Shown here: positions 7,745 to 14,983 of the stretch, in pieces
Numbering within the stretch: the stretch's first letter is position 1
Layout of the letters: each line of letters opens with the position of its first letter
Assembly: GCA_030530045.1 (NCBI GenBank)
Contig: JAUMVS010000016.1
Location: 1,817 to 19,762 of the forward strand
From: Phoenicibacter congonensis
Lineage (GTDB): Bacteria; Actinomycetota; Coriobacteriia; Coriobacteriales; Eggerthellaceae
Length of the DNA: 17,946 nt
Direction of reading: 5' to 3'
Program-made: the position numbers and the translations under genes
Notes under the pieces: generated by a model
Database searches by the model: none
Told to the model about the DNA's origin: nothing
What the model saw: only the letters and a program-made list of their open reading frames with translations

Positions 7745-8461
7745 TTATCTCATTTCAACCCTCTGCTCAAAAATCATCCGCCATGAGCACGGCGCGTATT
7801 TTACTAGTTTTGGCTCTGGCTTTTCCTCTTCAAAGATGCCCAGCCCCGCAAACAGGTCCATTTCTTCAGTATGTTCTTGGACCCGTTCAACCGGCCCCGA
7901 CTCATTAATGATTGACTCAAAGGTATATTCAGTTCGCTGAACCAGGCGCTTGGAGTTCTTTCCCCGCATGGGTGTCCACTCACTAAAGATGATTGGCGTT
8001 CCATCCGGTCGTTCCTTTTTCAAGGTATCTCCCTGCACCATGTTTGCCCGGATAATTACCTTGGCACTTTTAACCACATTTGCGACTGGTTCGGCATCAA
8101 ACTTTTCCCGAATTAGCCGGTCATACTCTTCAACGAAGGTATTGATCATATTGGCGATGAGGATCAGATAATTGTCCTTGAGGTACTCAATCCCGTACAG
8201 CGTGGAAAGGGCCAATAGACTGTTATCATGAAATATCTCCGTACTGGTGCTCTTTTCGGCTGCCACCGCTAATTTACGGCGTAATAATTCAACCAAGAAC
8301 GCCCCTTCTCCTGCGGAGGGCTCCAAAAAAGTGGCTGTTAAATCATTGATCTTCGCCGTTATTTCAGGCTGATTAAGCATCAAATCAACAATCCGCTTAG
8401 GTGTAAAAACCTCTCCATGATCCTTAACCCGATCGGTAGATTTTATTAGCTTTTCTCCCAC
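7745..8461 (-). CDS. N6-adenine methylase subunit with AdoMet-binding motif I but no NPPY
   Basis: The product is 238 aa. HGEVFTPKRIVDLML (about 15-29) and the motif I region TATFLEPSAGEGAFLVELL (about 42-60) match the N-terminal part of N-6 DNA methylases that bind S-adenosylmethionine. GIEYLKDNYLILIANM (about 94-109) would supply motif II and the next helix. The catalytic motif IV (NPPY/DPPY) is absent; it occurs instead in the 1467-aa partner. The GTG start overlaps the partner's stop by 1 nt (TAGTG) and has only a weak ribosome binding site, so coupled translation and a 1:1 complex are likely. The second half (about 130-238) is acidic and unassigned. I infer that it works as one subunit of a modification enzyme. 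Confidence 0.8.
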   Translation of the reverse strand: MGEKLIKSTDRVKDHGEVFTPKRIVDLMLNQPEITAKINDLTATFLEPSAGEGAFLVELLRRKLAVAAEKSTSTEIFHDNSLLALSTLYGIEYLKDNYLILIANMINTFVEEYDRLIREKFDAEPVANVVKSAKVIIRANMVQGDTLKKERPDGTPIIFSEWTPMRGKNSKRLVQRTEYTFESIINESGPVERVQEHTEEMDLFAGLGIFEEEKPEPKLVKYAPCSWRMIFEQRVEMR

Positions 8462-11400
8462 TAATCCATCGCCTGCACTTTCGTTTCAATGAAGTTGATT
8501 TCATCATCTGAGAGCCCATACTTCTTGTACAACTGCTGGTCAATTTCTGGAATTGACTTAGTCCAACCAATATCGGAGTTCGGAGTAAAATCTTGGAGTG
8601 GGACTTGTTGCCATACAGATTTTGGATTATCTTGCGTTACCTTCCTAACTCCAAGTAAAGATCGAGAAAATTTTGTCTTGATATACTTCAAAAGTGATTC
8701 TGCTTCAAACCTTGTATTTAAAGGACCGATATTTATAAATGTATCTGTTGAAATTTCATTTGGTTCTTCTATAAATGGCGAGCTTAACTTCTCACCAAAA
8801 TCACCATTACCATTTGATTTTGGAAGAGCAACTTTATACGCTTTCGTATTAATGTTCTCATTAACATAATCTGCTTTAATAAATCTGAAAACTCGTTTTT
8901 TGTGCTTTAACCCAATTACTTTTAGGTCACTTTCTAATTCAGGTTCTTCGGTAAAAATATTACTTAACTTGTCTAGAACATTTGAGACAATCATATTCCC
9001 GGTCCCTTTTCCAAGTCTTCTTTTTACATCAGGATAGTCATCAAAGAACTTTAGGCTAAATCTGTAACTACCACGAGATGCAACATAAGTACTCAAATTG
9101 TCCTCATCACTATTAGTACTTACCTTCTCCATTATGTTGACTAATTCCTTATAGGGCACATAAAGGCCAATTGCTCCAAAGTTTTTGTTTTTATCCCGTA
9201 ATGTTATTGTGACACCACCCTTAATGTCTGTTTGTGGGAAAATATTTGAACTATCTTTCTCAAATATCAGAACTTTTAAATGCGGGTCATTCAACATTTT
9301 CTGATTCCATGTCTTAGGCGTTTGCCCTGCATTAAATAAAAATCGTCCAGGTGTAATTAAAGTAACTACATCAGCTAACTCGTAGGATAGCTCCATAAAA
9401 GTATGATAAACTGGCTCATCCCGTGTACTATCACCTTTTGCTTCTAGCTGGTATGGCGGATTTCCAATCACCACATCGAATTTCATTAGCTTAAACAGCC
9501 CCTTAATTTTCTTTGCTTCATCCCTGATATTCTTCTTCGTATCACTGACGATATTATCCACGAATTCAATGTTCAAGTTTTGCGTCATTTCTGAGCGGTA
9601 CCCGGTTAAGGTCCGTTTGGTAATTTCTGCGGCCATTGGGGTTTTAGCGATTACGAAGATATTCTCACGCAAGACCCGTTGCCAAATCATCAATTCGTCT
9701 TCAGCACTGAACTTACCGGCGGTATTCTCAATTAGCTTTTGATATTCCTGCCAGTAGAGGGATGTTGCGGCGTACAGTGGGTACAGTCCCGTTTTGGAGT
9801 TGATTTCCAGGATGCGGGTATCCCGCTTAAAGACTCGGTTCGTATATTCAGTATCAATCCAGTGAGTAGCTGCTACTCCGTCAATGGTCGTATTTTCGAA
9901 TTGGTCGTCAAAGAAGGACAGGCCTCCGATAGTCTTCCCCAGCTGAAGGTTAACAACCCGCCACGGGGTCAAAACAGTTTCCTTATCGGGGTTCCGGAAG
10001 GTCCCAAAGATCATGGCCAGTTGTTCCGTTCGCTCCAGTGGGTCCATCTTATCCAAGCGCTTAACCCGGCGCCGAATGATCTTCCCCGCTTCGATAAAGA
10101 CCTGCTCGTCGTAGTAACGGTTGAACTTGTTAAAGAGCTCCTTAGTGACCCCCTTGGGCATAAACTCCTTCCAGGACTTGTCATCAACTAAGCGGGCGAA
10201 CTTACGCATGTTAACGTCTTCGTCGAGGTCGACATTCATCCCGAAGATCATTAATGGAATCCGGATCGAGATTGAGCGCAGAATTGAAATCATTGTCTTA
10301 CGCTGTTTCTTCAACTCCTTCATCTTGTCAATGGCCGCTTGTTCCTGGGCCGACCGTTCCTTCTTCGGTTTCTTCTGCCCATTAAGCGCCTGGTCGTATT
10401 CCTCATCATTCAGCCCTTGGTTGTTAATCTCAACGGTTACCTTCTTCTTTTCCTGCTTGGTCCGGCCAACAATGGCCTTGAGCTTGTTAAACTTGTCAAT
10501 CGCCGCTTGGTCTAGCATCAACAGTTCATCACTGTACAGTGAATCGTCATCAAACCCAGTCTGAACGGCCTTCTCAGCGTAGATCTTCTTGATTTTGGTC
10601 AGCAGGGAGTCAACCTTAAACGGCTTCATCCCGTGCCCTTCTTCCCCGATGATTGGCAGGAAGTTCATTAGTTCGCACATCTTGTCCTTTTGGGCGCCTG
10701 AAACTCGCTTTCCAACCCCCGTCGACATCCGGGAAGATTCGGCCATTACCTTTAAGGCGCGGTCAGGAGCGAAATCAAAGATGTAACAGTTGGTCTTCTT
10801 TCCAAAGGTTTTTGATGAATATGGGGTTTGGGCCCGGAAGGCCGCCTGCAGATATTGCATGGCGCTGTTAGTGTTGGACAAGAAGACTACCCCGGTCCAC
10901 GGCTTAATCGTTACCCCGGTGGTCAGTTTCCGCACCGTCAGGGTAATCGTTCTAGTTGCCATAGCATCCGGGCCAATCGCATCGTTCACCCGTTGAACGT
11001 CGCTTTCCGAGGTAACCCCGTTATCGTTGTCCTTCAAGTCCTTAACAACGTTAACGATCTTGTAGTCCATCCCAAAGACTGGGTGGCTTGCCATCAACTT
11101 TTCAAGGGCGTTGGCCTCTTTTACCCCCGGTAAGATCCAGAGCGTGTGCCGGAGCCGGTTCCGAAATTCCGGAGTTGAGAATGGGTAGTTAGTGGCCTTA
11201 TTTGGTGAGGTAATGTTATCCAGGAACTGGCGGACCTTGGCCTTGTATACAAATTCACCCTGATCGTTAACCCGGAAGAACTCCTTAAAGTTAAAGGCCT
11301 TCGTTAGATCATCAATGAAAGAGCTCCCCTCAAAGATTCGGTTCATCTCGAAGGTAAACATTGAAACCTTGGGTAGACCATCGTAAGGGTTGTCCTCGTC

Positions 11401-12864
11401 CGGGTGATTAGTTTCCCAGTCCATCTTGGCCTGTTGTTCCATCACGTAATCCCAGGTAAAGACCTGATCTTCTTCGTACTGATCTAAGATGTTAAACGGC
11501 GTCCCGGACAGTTCCAACAGCTTGGTGTGGTCAGAGGTTACTACTAGGTTAGTAACGTTCTTGGCTAAATCAGTTTGGGTTCCTTCGTGGGCTTCGTCAA
11601 TAATCACCAGGTCCCAAGTGGTGTTGAATAATTCCCCGTTCTTATCGCCTGCCTTCCCCCCGGCCATTTCCGATCCCCGCAGGTCCTGGAGGCTGGCGAA
11701 GTAAACGAAGGGCTCCTCACTCTTAGCTAGGTTGGCAAAGGTTTCGCCGGCCTGGCGGGAACCATAGTGGTAGCCTTCTTCAGGCATTCCGATCTTGCGG
11801 AAGTCCTCATACCATCCCTCATCGACTACTGGCCGGTGCGTCATGATCAAAACGTGCTGGTAACGCTCATCCTTAATCAATTGCAAAGCCGACAAGGTCT
11901 TTCCAAACCGCATCTTGGCGTTCCAGAGCATCTTATCGTACTTTTTGAACGCCTTTTTGGTCTTTTTTACCGCTTCGGCCTGTTCTGGGCGGAGGACGAT
12001 GGTGGATTTTGCTTCCGGAACTGTAATATCAATGGCTGCTTGACCATTACGCACGGCTTCAATTGCCCGTTTGACCGTTTCAACATCAGTCTTGAACCAT
12101 TCCCGCCCATTCAAATGCTCACTATGCTTGATTCCAGAGCGCGTTAAGACATTATGGACATCACGGTCGCTAAACCAGCGTCTTTTCTTTGGGCTATACG
12201 CCATCTGCGCCCAGTCCACTTGATAGTGAAGGCCCGCGGTCCCCATGTACTGATTAATTCGGCGCCGGGCAATGTTTTGCAAATCCTGACTGTTCTTATT
12301 GGCATCAATGTCAAAATCTTCAACTGTAGCCTCGCCGACCTTTTCAGAACCCTCATACTGGGTAATTCCGCCGGTCACGGACTGAGCGTAGATTACCTTG
12401 CGCTCGTTGGTGGTGTATAGCTGCGCCTCCAATTGCGGTTCAACGAAGGGCGTTTTTTCGTAGTCAACGTTTAAGACATCGGCGACATACCAGTTTAAAA
12501 CGTCGTATTCATTCTTCAAGCCGCTCAGAGCATGGTCCTTGGTGTAGTATATTTGCGACGCTAATTCGTGGGCGGCCTTGTTCCCTCCCTGCTTCATGAT
12601 GTACATCTTGTTGAAAAAGTCCGGGCTGATGAGTTTGGCCTGTTTAGCGTACTTCAGGTTGTCCGCAAAGGTATTGTGCGTCGGATCATAATCACTATAC
12701 GAGAAGTCAATCACCTGGCTGATAACATGTTCGTAAATCACCCGAATGTTAGTGAATACACTTGAATAATCCTGGTTCAGATAGGCTTTTTCTGAATTTT
12801 GCGCATTTTCTTGCAGGATCTGAGCGTCCATATCCCGCTTTAAAAAATCAAAGTTCGACTCCAC
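8461..12864 (-). CDS. DUF4145-helicase-Eco57I-type methylase/specificity fusion, restriction-modification protein
   Basis: The product is 1467 aa. Residues 1-135 resemble DUF4145, the HEPN-related N-terminal domain seen on HsdR-like proteins (GGNKAAHE). An SF2 helicase core follows, with RFGKT (K322-T323) as Walker A, DEAH at 423-426, then LSGTPF, and QAAFRAQTPY as motif VI. The methylase part has motif X, a divergent motif I (EINSKTGLYPLY from 1020) and catalytic NPPY at 1135-1138 (FDVVIGNPPYQLE). The C-terminus resembles an Eco57I/TaqI-type target-recognition region. I see no clear PD-(D/E)XK or HNH nuclease. The start is GTG with a perfect GGGAGGAG site. The overlap with the 238-aa methylase subunit indicates one system. 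The last third is clearly AT-richer than the rest. Confidence 0.88.
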   Translation of the reverse strand: MESNFDFLKRDMDAQILQENAQNSEKAYLNQDYSSVFTNIRVIYEHVISQVIDFSYSDYDPTHNTFADNLKYAKQAKLISPDFFNKMYIMKQGGNKAAHELASQIYYTKDHALSGLKNEYDVLNWYVADVLNVDYEKTPFVEPQLEAQLYTTNERKVIYAQSVTGGITQYEGSEKVGEATVEDFDIDANKNSQDLQNIARRRINQYMGTAGLHYQVDWAQMAYSPKKRRWFSDRDVHNVLTRSGIKHSEHLNGREWFKTDVETVKRAIEAVRNGQAAIDITVPEAKSTIVLRPEQAEAVKKTKKAFKKYDKMLWNAKMRFGKTLSALQLIKDERYQHVLIMTHRPVVDEGWYEDFRKIGMPEEGYHYGSRQAGETFANLAKSEEPFVYFASLQDLRGSEMAGGKAGDKNGELFNTTWDLVIIDEAHEGTQTDLAKNVTNLVVTSDHTKLLELSGTPFNILDQYEEDQVFTWDYVMEQQAKMDWETNHPDEDNPYDGLPKVSMFTFEMNRIFEGSSFIDDLTKAFNFKEFFRVNDQGEFVYKAKVRQFLDNITSPNKATNYPFSTPEFRNRLRHTLWILPGVKEANALEKLMASHPVFGMDYKIVNVVKDLKDNDNGVTSESDVQRVNDAIGPDAMATRTITLTVRKLTTGVTIKPWTGVVFLSNTNSAMQYLQAAFRAQTPYSSKTFGKKTNCYIFDFAPDRALKVMAESSRMSTGVGKRVSGAQKDKMCELMNFLPIIGEEGHGMKPFKVDSLLTKIKKIYAEKAVQTGFDDDSLYSDELLMLDQAAIDKFNKLKAIVGRTKQEKKKVTVEINNQGLNDEEYDQALNGQKKPKKERSAQEQAAIDKMKELKKQRKTMISILRSISIRIPLMIFGMNVDLDEDVNMRKFARLVDDKSWKEFMPKGVTKELFNKFNRYYDEQVFIEAGKIIRRRVKRLDKMDPLERTEQLAMIFGTFRNPDKETVLTPWRVVNLQLGKTIGGLSFFDDQFENTTIDGVAATHWIDTEYTNRVFKRDTRILEINSKTGLYPLYAATSLYWQEYQKLIENTAGKFSAEDELMIWQRVLRENIFVIAKTPMAAEITKRTLTGYRSEMTQNLNIEFVDNIVSDTKKNIRDEAKKIKGLFKLMKFDVVIGNPPYQLEAKGDSTRDEPVYHTFMELSYELADVVTLITPGRFLFNAGQTPKTWNQKMLNDPHLKVLIFEKDSSNIFPQTDIKGGVTITLRDKNKNFGAIGLYVPYKELVNIMEKVSTNSDEDNLSTYVASRGSYRFSLKFFDDYPDVKRRLGKGTGNMIVSNVLDKLSNIFTEEPELESDLKVIGLKHKKRVFRFIKADYVNENINTKAYKVALPKSNGNGDFGEKLSSPFIEEPNEISTDTFINIGPLNTRFEAESLLKYIKTKFSRSLLGVRKVTQDNPKSVWQQVPLQDFTPNSDIGWTKSIPEIDQQLYKKYGLSDDEINFIETKVQAMD

Positions 12865-12886
12865 AATTTATCTCCTCCCATGCTTC

Positions 12887-12942
12887 TTTGTCCATTATAC
12901 CGGACAAACCGAGGTTAGCGGCTGTCCAATCTTTTCTGTCCA
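12887..12942 (-). promoter_or_regulatory. Restriction operon promoter with inverted-repeat operator
   Basis: On the minus strand TATAAT lies at 12899-12894, giving a start near 12887 and a leader of about 23 nt before the GTG. A perfect 7-bp inverted repeat, TTTGTCC (12887-12893) and GGACAAA (12902-12908), brackets the -10 box. The half-site TGTCCA recurs at 12923-12928 and 12937-12942. There is no consensus -35. This layout suggests an operator for a dimeric regulator, with two further half-sites upstream. The regulator is not identified in the window. Confidence 0.5.
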
Positions 12943-13665
12943 TCATTTCTTCTTGAAAAACTCCTTTTTGATCGTTTCCATGCTCTGCGCATCCGGTTCC
13001 ATCGAATAGGCCAACCTATGGCCAAGCTTAAAGTTTTCCAGTACTGCCTTTTGAATAAACTTGTCCGCCAGCGCAGCCGTTACGCGAATCCGCTCGCAAT
13101 TAGCGTGATGCTTATCCGCCGCCAGCCCCGCCTCTCGTAGGATATGCTCAAAGACATCAAGCTGAATCTGGGCTAGCTTATCGGAGTGGGCCAACTGACG
13201 ACTAACGGCATGGTAGCTGGTAGGAACCTTCACCTGTAAACCGTTGTAAAAGACCAGTATCGTACTGCCATCTTCTAGCTCGCGCAGCTCGCAAAGATGG
13301 TGAGCCATAAAGTAACCCGCATCGGGAGCGTTCTTATCCTTGTAAGGGATCATCTTATTCATTCCCATGATGTAAGTTTCCGAAAGCCGCTCCTTAGAAT
13401 CATAAAGTTCACGATAAATTTGCTTCACGGGCTCATTCAAAATGCCACGAATACAGTGCTTCTTACGTAAATTATTAAGCAAGGTCAGGATCGACTTGTT
13501 AACTTTAAAGTGTTCCCCCTTACAAGTCACAATTATTGACTGCCCCTTTCCGCTTCGATAAACGACGGCTGTTCGCTCCCAATCAATTTCGTAGTCATTC
13601 AGTACCATCATCGTTGCGTCTGGTTCCGTTGCATCATGAAACTTCGTGATTACTAGCTTTTTCAA
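12943..13665 (-). CDS. comK: ComK-like competence transcription factor
   Basis: The product is about 240 aa. The central part follows the layout of Bacillus ComK: an N-terminal strand with MMVLNDYEIDWERTAVVY, then a region of the type GYFMAHHLCELRELEDGSTI. After that comes NGLQVKVPTSYHAVSRQL, which corresponds to the ComK segment with NGKTMELPISYNSFENQV (recalled, not searched). ComK binds paired A/T boxes and turns on DNA-uptake genes in B. subtilis. The protein carries extra residues at both ends. A GTG at 13674 touches the AGAGGGG site with no spacing, so I prefer the TTG three codons later (13665), which has about 8 nt. It diverges from the sigma factor gene, and no terminator separates it from the restriction operon. 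Confidence 0.62.
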   Translation of the reverse strand: MKKLVITKFHDATEPDATMMVLNDYEIDWERTAVVYRSGKGQSIIVTCKGEHFKVNKSILTLLNNLRKKHCIRGILNEPVKQIYRELYDSKERLSETYIMGMNKMIPYKDKNAPDAGYFMAHHLCELRELEDGSTILVFYNGLQVKVPTSYHAVSRQLAHSDKLAQIQLDVFEHILREAGLAADKHHANCERIRVTAALADKFIQKAVLENFKLGHRLAYSMEPDAQSMETIKKEFFKKK

Positions 13666-13696
13666 CCGTAACACCCCTCTAAATTAATTTTTATTC

Positions 13697-13711
13697 TGGT
13701 ATCGCTTTCAT
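13697..13711 (-). promoter_or_regulatory. Candidate catabolite-responsive element (cre) upstream of the comK-like gene
   Basis: On the minus strand ATGAAAGCGATACCA fits every fixed position of the cre consensus WTGNAANCGNWNNCW bound by CcpA-HPr(Ser-P). It sits about 32-46 bp upstream of the chosen start codon of the comK-like gene and about 150 bp from the sigma gene. A site this close to the start would be expected to repress. Binding is inferred from sequence only. Confidence 0.4.
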
Positions 13712-13818
13712 TTACTTACCGGATATTAAAGTATTGATTTTTTCGGCATTTGTCAATAGCAGAATCGTAATAATTTAAAGATTATGTGAATTTATTTACA
13801 TTATCCATTTCGGTATAT

Positions 13819-13844
13819 TTAATCCAACCGGCCGGTTAAATTAA
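13819..13844. promoter_or_regulatory. Palindrome in the 5' region of the sigma factor gene
   Basis: AACCGGCCGGTT at 13826-13837 is a perfect 12-bp palindrome. Beyond a 2-bp mismatch on each side, the symmetry continues for five more base pairs (TTAAT at 13819-13823 and ATTAA at 13840-13844). It lies 18 bp before the sigma factor ATG and 4 bp before its AAAGGAA site. It could be a dimer operator or, in RNA, a GC-rich hairpin close to the ribosome binding site. Confidence 0.5.
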
Positions 13845-13862
13845 CATAAAGGAACTGATAAT

Positions 13863-14423
13863 ATGACAACTGAACATACAATTCGCGAGGGGTTAATTGA
13901 CCTCTGCCGTCACGATCAGGAGCGCCTAGTGAAGATGGCTTTAGCCAAGCTGCACGTCAGTAAATTCCACCGCCACTACGATGATTTTTACCAGGAGGGC
14001 TGCATCGCCTACGCCCGGGCCTACGTCGACTTCAAGGGCGAGGTGGACGCGGAACGCGACCGTTTCTATGCCTTTGCCTATAAGATGATCTACTGGCGGA
14101 TTTTAGACCTCCTGAAGAAGAGCTGGCACCAAGAAGACGGCCGGCAAATCTCAGCGGATTCCTCTCCGGCATTGGCTTATCATTTGGCAGCCATAATCGA
14201 TCCCCAGGCTAATGCCAATTTAACCGCCATTGAAGAACGACAGCTATGGACTAGCCTGATGAGGGCCCTTTCACCGCGCCAGCAGGACTACCTGAAATTA
14301 TTTTGCCAGCAGTTTACCAACGCCGAGATTGCCGATCGACTCCACATCTCACGGGCCACGGTCTACGAACTGCGTCGCCGTGTATTTGAAGTCGCCCGTG
14401 AGCTGTTAACTAATGACCCTTAA
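13863..14423 (+). CDS. sigH: SigH/ComX-like alternative RNA polymerase sigma factor
   Basis: This 186-aa sigma-70 family protein has a shortened region 2 at about 20-90 (FYQEGCIAYARAYVDFKG, then FYAFAYKMIYWRILDLLKK). It also has a C-terminal region 4 helix-turn-helix at about 134-175 (ALSPRQQDYLKLFCQQF, NAEIADRLHISRATVYELRRR). Size and organisation match the SigH/ComX-type factors of lactobacilli, which switch on late competence genes. The ATG has AAAGGAA about 8 nt upstream. A poor candidate promoter is TTTACA (13795-13800) and TTTAAT (13818-13823). It diverges from the ComK-like gene and ends just before a strong terminator. An ECF-type regulator of other genes cannot be excluded, but no anti-sigma gene is adjacent. 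Confidence 0.7.
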   Translation: MTTEHTIREGLIDLCRHDQERLVKMALAKLHVSKFHRHYDDFYQEGCIAYARAYVDFKGEVDAERDRFYAFAYKMIYWRILDLLKKSWHQEDGRQISADSSPALAYHLAAIIDPQANANLTAIEERQLWTSLMRALSPRQQDYLKLFCQQFTNAEIADRLHISRATVYELRRRVFEVARELLTNDP

Positions 14424-14434
14424 TATAATAATAA

Positions 14435-14476
14435 TCCCTCCTTACGACACAAAATGTCGTTGGAGGGACTTTTTCT
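14435..14476 (+). terminator. Rho-independent terminator of the sigma factor gene
   Basis: The outer stem is TCCCTCC (14435-14441) with GGAGGGA (14462-14468). The inner stem is ACGACA with TGTCGT around a CAAAA loop. ACTTTTTCTT follows. It begins 12 nt after the sigma stop codon. Confidence 0.9.
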
Positions 14477-14569
14477 TATTTTTGCGAATTTTTTTAGCTT
14501 TTCCCAAGGACCACCCCTGCTTTCGTCTAGATCCTACGTCCCACGCTAAGTGATCCTGTAAATATGTAA

Positions 14570-14623
14570 CGCTATAAAAAGGGAAAGGGCCACCCTTGCT
14601 ATGAGGAGCTGCAAGGGTGGCCC
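14570..14623 (-). terminator. Strong leftward terminator with 13-bp perfect stem
   Basis: GGGCCACCCTTGC (14587-14599) and GCAAGGGTGGCCC (14611-14623) form a perfect 13-bp stem with an 11-nt loop. On the minus strand it is followed by CTTTCCCTTTTT; on the plus strand no T-run follows. It therefore works leftwards. PTS transcripts should already stop at 14922-14954, which suggests a separate transcript ends here. Confidence 0.75.
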
Positions 14624-14818
14624 GGGGTATGATGTAAGGGCATGATGTGATCATTATCTGATCGGGTAGTTCGGATACCCGAAGTTACCATCACAGGGGT
14701 CTCTTCATTTCTGAAAAGATAGGGTAGGTATTGTTATTATCTAGGTACTAGTATGATAGTGGCGGGGGCCACTACAATGATCAGATTAGATAGATAAAAG
14801 GCTTCCACATCGATGCCA
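14570..14818 (-). ncRNA. Candidate structured small RNA with own promoter and terminator
   Basis: On the minus strand an extended -10 (TGTGCTATAAT; TATAAT at 14830-14825) predicts a start near 14818. A terminator hairpin at 14623-14587, followed by CTTTCCCTTTTT, predicts an end near 14570, giving about 250 nt. Between them are a perfect 7-bp hairpin with a C-only loop (TAGTGGC-CCCC-GCCACTA, 14774-14757) and a CGGGTA/TACCCG hairpin (14681-14663). A possible long-range pairing joins TGATCATT (14783-14776) to AATGATCA (14655-14648). No reading frame with a ribosome binding site is seen in it. A C-rich loop is a known antisense feature of Gram-positive small RNAs. Transcription itself is inferred. 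Confidence 0.4.
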
Positions 14819-14921
14819 AATAAAATTATAGCACAGACATTCAAAAACGAAAACGCCTTCATGGCAAAAAAATAAATCTTTTTTTTGCTGACCCCCGGTT
14901 CATCATTGCTAAGCGATTTCA

Positions 14922-14954
14922 AAAGGAGCTGTGATTAAACCATCACAGCCCCTT
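14922..14954 (-). terminator. Terminator downstream of the trehalose PTS gene
   Basis: AAGGAGCTGTGAT (14923-14935) pairs with ATCACAGCCCCTT (14942-14954) with one internal mismatch. On the minus strand the stem ends in CCTTTTG. It lies 30 nt beyond the PTS stop codon. The T-run is short, so it may leak. Confidence 0.65.
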
Positions 14955-14983
14955 GATTATTGTTTTATAAGGGCGGTGCCGTT

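Noticed and set aside
9739..12420. Many plus-strand open frames of 65-150 codons opposite the helicase gene
   Set aside because: They lack ribosome binding sites and recognisable domains, and they overlap a long conserved coding frame. GC-rich antisense frames like these are common shadows.
14442..14654. A 70-codon minus-strand frame between the two terminators
   Set aside because: It spans both terminator hairpins, and its residues follow from their inverted repeats. No start site with a ribosome binding sequence is present.
14737..14922. A 61-codon minus-strand frame with a hydrophobic C-terminal part, first considered as a small type I toxin
   Set aside because: It needs a TTG start overlapping the PTS terminator. 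The inner ATG at 14862 has no ribosome binding site, and the strongest promoter box lies inside the frame, so it would be transcribed without its start. The small RNA reading explains the region better.
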